Assembly: GCA_964034945.1 (NCBI GenBank)
Contig: OZ035961.1
Coordinates: 71,225,931-71,289,930, forward strand
DNA length: 64,000 nucleotides
DNA from: Chrysopilus asiliformis
Lineage: Eukaryota > Arthropoda > Insecta > Diptera > Rhagionidae
Direction of reading: 5' to 3'
Shown: positions 60,644-64,000 of the stretch, in pieces
How positions within the stretch are numbered: the stretch's first letter is position 1
Layout: the number at the start of each line of letters is the position of its first letter
The notes under the pieces: generated by a model
Databases searched by the model: none
What the model saw: the letters and a program-made list of their open reading frames with translations, nothing else
What the model was told of the DNA's origin: nothing
Position numbers and translations under genes: made by a program

Positions 60644-63600
60644 TCAACTGGACGACTCGTTGACAAAAATTTCCACACTATTAGGACCTTGAGAAGTATT
60701 CTCCTGTAAATTTGTCAGCTGTGCCGATGATTCCTGTTGTTGCTGTTCCGCTGAAATTGTCATTTTGTTTTTACGTTTCAATTCAATCAATTGTTTTCGT
60801 TGCGCCTCTCGTTTTTGTGCTGCCAACGCTGCGGCTGCCGATTTTTTGGAACTAGTACCAATTGATATATTATTATTTCCTACTGTCTTATTAGGGTTTG
60901 ATCTTTTTGTCAATTTTGCGCCCTGTGGAGCTGACGGCTTCTCCGGAGCCGGTTTCTAAAATAGAAAAGGAAAATCTTAAATCCAAATCAATATTTATGT
61001 TGAAATATCTTTTCTTTTTAGAATAATTTTGTTATCGAGTTTTTTCGCCGACGAATGTCAAATTACCATAAAATGAGTGAAATATCCACGGGAACAACAA
61101 AAAAAAAATGACAGTAATATGGATTTTTTCCGACAAAAATGAATATTCTTTTGGTGTTTTCTCAAAAACTAGAATTAATTTGGCCAAATTACTTGCAGAT
61201 TCGGAATTAGCAGCGTATCTAAAGAAAATTATAAAATCTTTCGCAACAAAATGGATGCTGGGCGATATAAAAAAGGGATTCTCAAACATATGATGAATCA
61301 AGCTGAAGTATTTTCTACACTTTCACATTTGTCATAATTGAACATGAAAGATTATTGCCATTTACAATTAAAAGTCAATCATGGAAAATAATTAAAAACC
61401 ATTTTACACTTGAGGCCATTATTGAATTCTAACAATAAAGGAAACTACAGTAGAATCCCGATAATTCGTACCCCGATGAGTCGTATATCCCGCTAATTCG
61501 TATGAATTTGCTGGTCCCTTGAAAAAAATCCCGATAATTCGTTCCCCGATAATTCGTATATCCCGCTAATTCGTATGAATTTGCTGGTGCCTTGAAATAC
61601 GAATTATCGGGATTCTACTGTATTAGTATTTCAAATCAAACTTACTTTCCAGCCATTTGCCTTCAGACTATCAATTTCCTGGAATAACGAGTCGATATGA
61701 TCAACTTGAAGCATAACCATATCCCAAAAGCCTTGCAAATCTCCATTGGTTGTCGGAAATTTCTCATCGGGAGACTGATTCAAGTTATTCAAACACAGCC
61801 CTAAGCCAAAAGAGATGGCAATATTAACAACAACCAGACTATATAGAAGGGTTGTAACCTTTACCTTCAAATTGTTGCATTTTCTGTGTTGCCAACAGAC
61901 GGGCCTTACCAGACGCTGACCTCAGGTAACCAAAAATTTCCTCCGATACATCATTAGCCTGAATAAACAAATTTAAAAAAAACGTAAACAATTTAATCAA
62001 AAGTTTTAAAAATGGTTTCGTTTTGTTTCATATCACTCACCGATAGCAAATCCATTTCTTTTTCAATATGAACAGCCAAATCAATCAAACGATCGCGTTC
62101 GGTTTTAAACACATGTAAAAAATAATTGCCATCACGTTCTGAAATGTCTACTGTATCCATCTGCTTATTGCTCCGATTAATGTCGTTTTTTTGTATGGGC
62201 ATCGTTATATTTTGGCTACTGGTGATTTTCTTATCGTTAGCTAATAATTGCCTGCTATCACACTTAACAATTCTCGCCGAATTATCGTTTGCCGATCTTT
62301 TCATATCGTCATCAATAGAACTACTAACTGCATTTAACACATTCGACGATGGCGCAATTGTTGTCGTTCCTTTATCTGTATCGGGTGTTTTTGTTATTAC
62401 TCGCCTTACCGTATTCTCTGCAATCGATGTCGACAACTTCTGCTGGTGATGATGATGAAGAGGAGTATTGTCTACCTCATTCACGGTAATTCTGCCCTCT
62501 TCATCTTCAGCTGATGGAGTTGTTGGTGGTGACGAGGGGGGTGGTGATGTTGAGTAATAATTCTGATGATGGATAGTAGATAATTGACTACAGTTCGAGG
62601 AAGATGTAATTGTGGCGCTAGAATTAGACTTTGACTTATTGTCGTCAATAATGCTGCTGCTGTTAATGCCGTTCACGTATTGCTCCTGCTCCGTTTGTGA
62701 TTGTTGTGATTTACCGTTGACCTGAACGGAACTAACTGCTTTTTGGTTTCGAATCTGAGTTTGGTTTTGATCGCCATGTTCGACAACTATTACTAATTTC
62801 ATTTGTTGTGACTTTTTCGGCGATACAATCGGCAATTGAGCTCGAAATTCTGGCCTGAGATGTCGTAGCACAGGTAAATCGACAACGCAATTTCTAAGAT
62901 TTTCAAAATCTTCAGCTTCCTCTTGTGCACTAACCGATGCCGTTGTCATTGTCTGCTCGTGATGGTAAGTAGTTGTCTTATTGCCACCATTCACTTCGTC
63001 CTGCGTCACTAAACTTGAATTCGTTATTTTAGAATATTGGTGTGTGAGATTATGATTATTATTGTTGTGTTTATGATTACAAATATTATTATTTTGAGAG
63101 TTTGGAGAGCGTTCACAGAGAATCGCCTCTGTACCATTAGTTGCCGGTCGACTCTTTTTAGGACTATAAAATCCTTGAGCGAGAGCGCCAGGTCCATAAA
63201 GTCGCTCGACGCGTTGTTGAATAAAGCTCTTGGAGGATGATTTCGTGTCATTCTTTTCCAAAGTGCTTGTCTTCTTAGTCAAGGTTGTACTGATAAATTT
63301 TGCTTTTAAAAATTTTCCGTTAGCATTGGACGCATTGTCAATAGTGTTGATGCCTTGTGCAAAATTGTGACGATTCTCCATGGTGGCGGTGCCCGGGGAT
63401 GTCATATTATAAGATAAGTAATAATGGTCGTCCTTTAAGGGTGATGTGCTTGAACTATGGACTAAAACTGGAGGGGCCAATAAATTCCCCGTCCCCTTGT
63501 TATACTGCAGTGTGTTCAAAGATGGTCGAATGGGAGAAACTTCTCTGGATTTATTTATATTTTGTCTTAGTTTGGAATCGTACGTTGTTAGATTTGAATA

Positions 63601-63838
63601 GCCATTAACACAACAGGCTAAATTAAGGTAACTTGGCTTTTTAACGGGACTAGATGCTGGTGTCTCAACTGTTGATATAATTGTGCTAATTTTACCAGAT
63701 GTCGGATCCAATATGGTAGTTGTTTGCTGACAATTAATTTGCGTGATCTGACAACGTTCCTTTATCCTGGATGTGAATTCACGTGTGATGTCTTTCGTTG
63801 ATGACGGTGTCGGTAAATTTAGACTTCCACTCGTATCT
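60644..63838 (-). CDS. vlc: DLGAP/SAPAP (GKAP) family scaffold protein, vulcan-like, last four exons (5' part outside window)
   Basis: Family members are scaffolds of synapses and cell junctions or, in the HURP/mars branch, spindles. Exons on the minus strand: about 63838-62041, 61958-61865, 61800-61646, 60955-60644 (stop), all GT..AG and in frame. The first is Ser/Thr/Asn/Gln-rich and disordered and ends in a helix FKTERDRLIDLAVHIEKEMD. The GKAP domain follows: DVSEEIFGYLRSASGKARLL (exon 2), then GDLQGFWDMVMLQVDHID and LKANGWK (exon 3). The last exon has an Ala/Lys/Arg-rich helix and ends NSVEIFVNESSS, resembling the SIEIY tail of vertebrate DLGAP1-4, so the SAPAP branch is favoured over HURP/mars. 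The acceptor at 63839 shows the gene continues past the right edge region. Confidence 0.8.
60956..61645 (-). other. Last intron of the vulcan-like gene
   Basis: 690 bp. It contains the pogo-type MITE at 61448-61620. The rest is AT-rich without features. Confidence 0.7.
61448..61620. mobile_element. pogo-type MITE, TA duplication, copy 2 with internal duplication
   Basis: Same ends as 20178-20277 (CAGTAGAATCCCGATAATTC), TA on each side. The left half is tandemly duplicated, giving 173 bp in place of 100. Confidence 0.8.
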
Positions 63839-64000
63839 GTGTGTGTTCATTTGAAACCAAATTAGAAACGGAAAGGAAAAATGTTTAAAAATTATGGAAG
63901 AACTAATAATAAAATCGATTTGGATATCTTTGTTACCAAGTGTGCGTTGCGAACAGTAAATCGTTTATTTAAAAAAAACATAAACGCAGGACAACATAAA
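63839..64000 (-). other. Upstream intron of the vulcan-like gene (partial)
   Basis: Precedes the acceptor CACACACAG; no coding block seen to the window edge. Confidence 0.5.

Noticed and set aside
62126..62449. Plus-strand ORFs inside the vulcan-like exon (62126, 63037, 63357)
   Set aside because: Antisense shadows; the minus frame has splice signals and the GKAP domain.
63709..63711. Start codon of the 572-codon frame at 63711
   Set aside because: The triplet is TTG, not ATG, and the frame is open further upstream to a splice acceptor near 63839; it is an internal exon position.

Overview
This is nuclear DNA of an insect, very probably a fly (Diptera). The genes have introns with GT..AG ends, the intergenic sequence is AT-rich, and the host proteins look like an insect zinc transporter, SMUG1, ADAT2 and a DLGAP/vulcan-type scaffold. 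The commonest repeat has the layout of the dipteran mini-me/DINE-1 (non-autonomous Helentron) family: an ACCC..GGGT end hairpin, an internal (GTCY)n microsatellite and a stem-loop tail. I cannot name the genus.

Host genes. (1) A zinc transporter of the CDF/ZnT family (nine coding exons, 464 codons, + strand, 3054-23203). Its introns 1 and 6 (5.8 and 11.2 kb) are packed with transposons and hold a 177-bp tandem array. (2) A compact minus-strand pair: SMUG1 uracil-DNA glycosylase (four exons, 27469-26428) followed after 55 bp by single-exon ADAT2 (26372-25884). (3) A Myb/SANT-like (zeste-type) DNA-binding ORF at 51690, minus strand, broken by a DINE-like insertion. (4) The 3' end of a DLGAP/SAPAP (vulcan-like) gene on the minus strand (about 63838-60644), continuing beyond the right edge. 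(5) A non-functional Nup37 fragment with an intron (about 30811-31180) inside an insertion that sits in a foldback element.

Layout. 1-3 kb: inverted pair of DINE-like elements and two MITEs. 3-23 kb: ZnT gene; intron 1 holds three PIF/Harbinger-type elements with TAA duplications, a TTAA MITE and a non-LTR relic; intron 6 holds the 177-bp array, Helitrons, a pogo-like element and a DINE cluster. 23.8-25.6 kb: DINE copies, one carrying a piggyBac remnant with TTAA duplication. 25.9-27.5 kb: ADAT2 and SMUG1. 27.6-34.8 kb: foldback-like element with a 4.15-kb insertion. 35.6-37.4 kb: two nested hAT elements with readable 8-bp duplications. 37.9-45.8 kb: decayed 412/mdg1-like Ty3/gypsy element, with three later insertions and two accessory ORFs before gag. 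46.6-51.4 kb: tandem repeats, a second Helitron copy and tRNA-derived SINEs. 52.7-58.9 kb: an older repeat split by a young Mag-like LTR retrotransposon with an open 1362-codon gag-pol. 59.3-59.9 kb: a DINE copy. 60.6-63.8 kb: vulcan-like gene.

The strongest unusual items are the captured Nup37 fragment, the 59-codon tandem repeat that stays open in one frame, the accessory myristoyl/membrane ORF of the 412-like element, the terminally clipped Mag-like insertion without target duplication, and nests of transposons whose order can be read from their duplications. Everything was read by eye; family assignments rest on motifs and end sequences and not on database searches.
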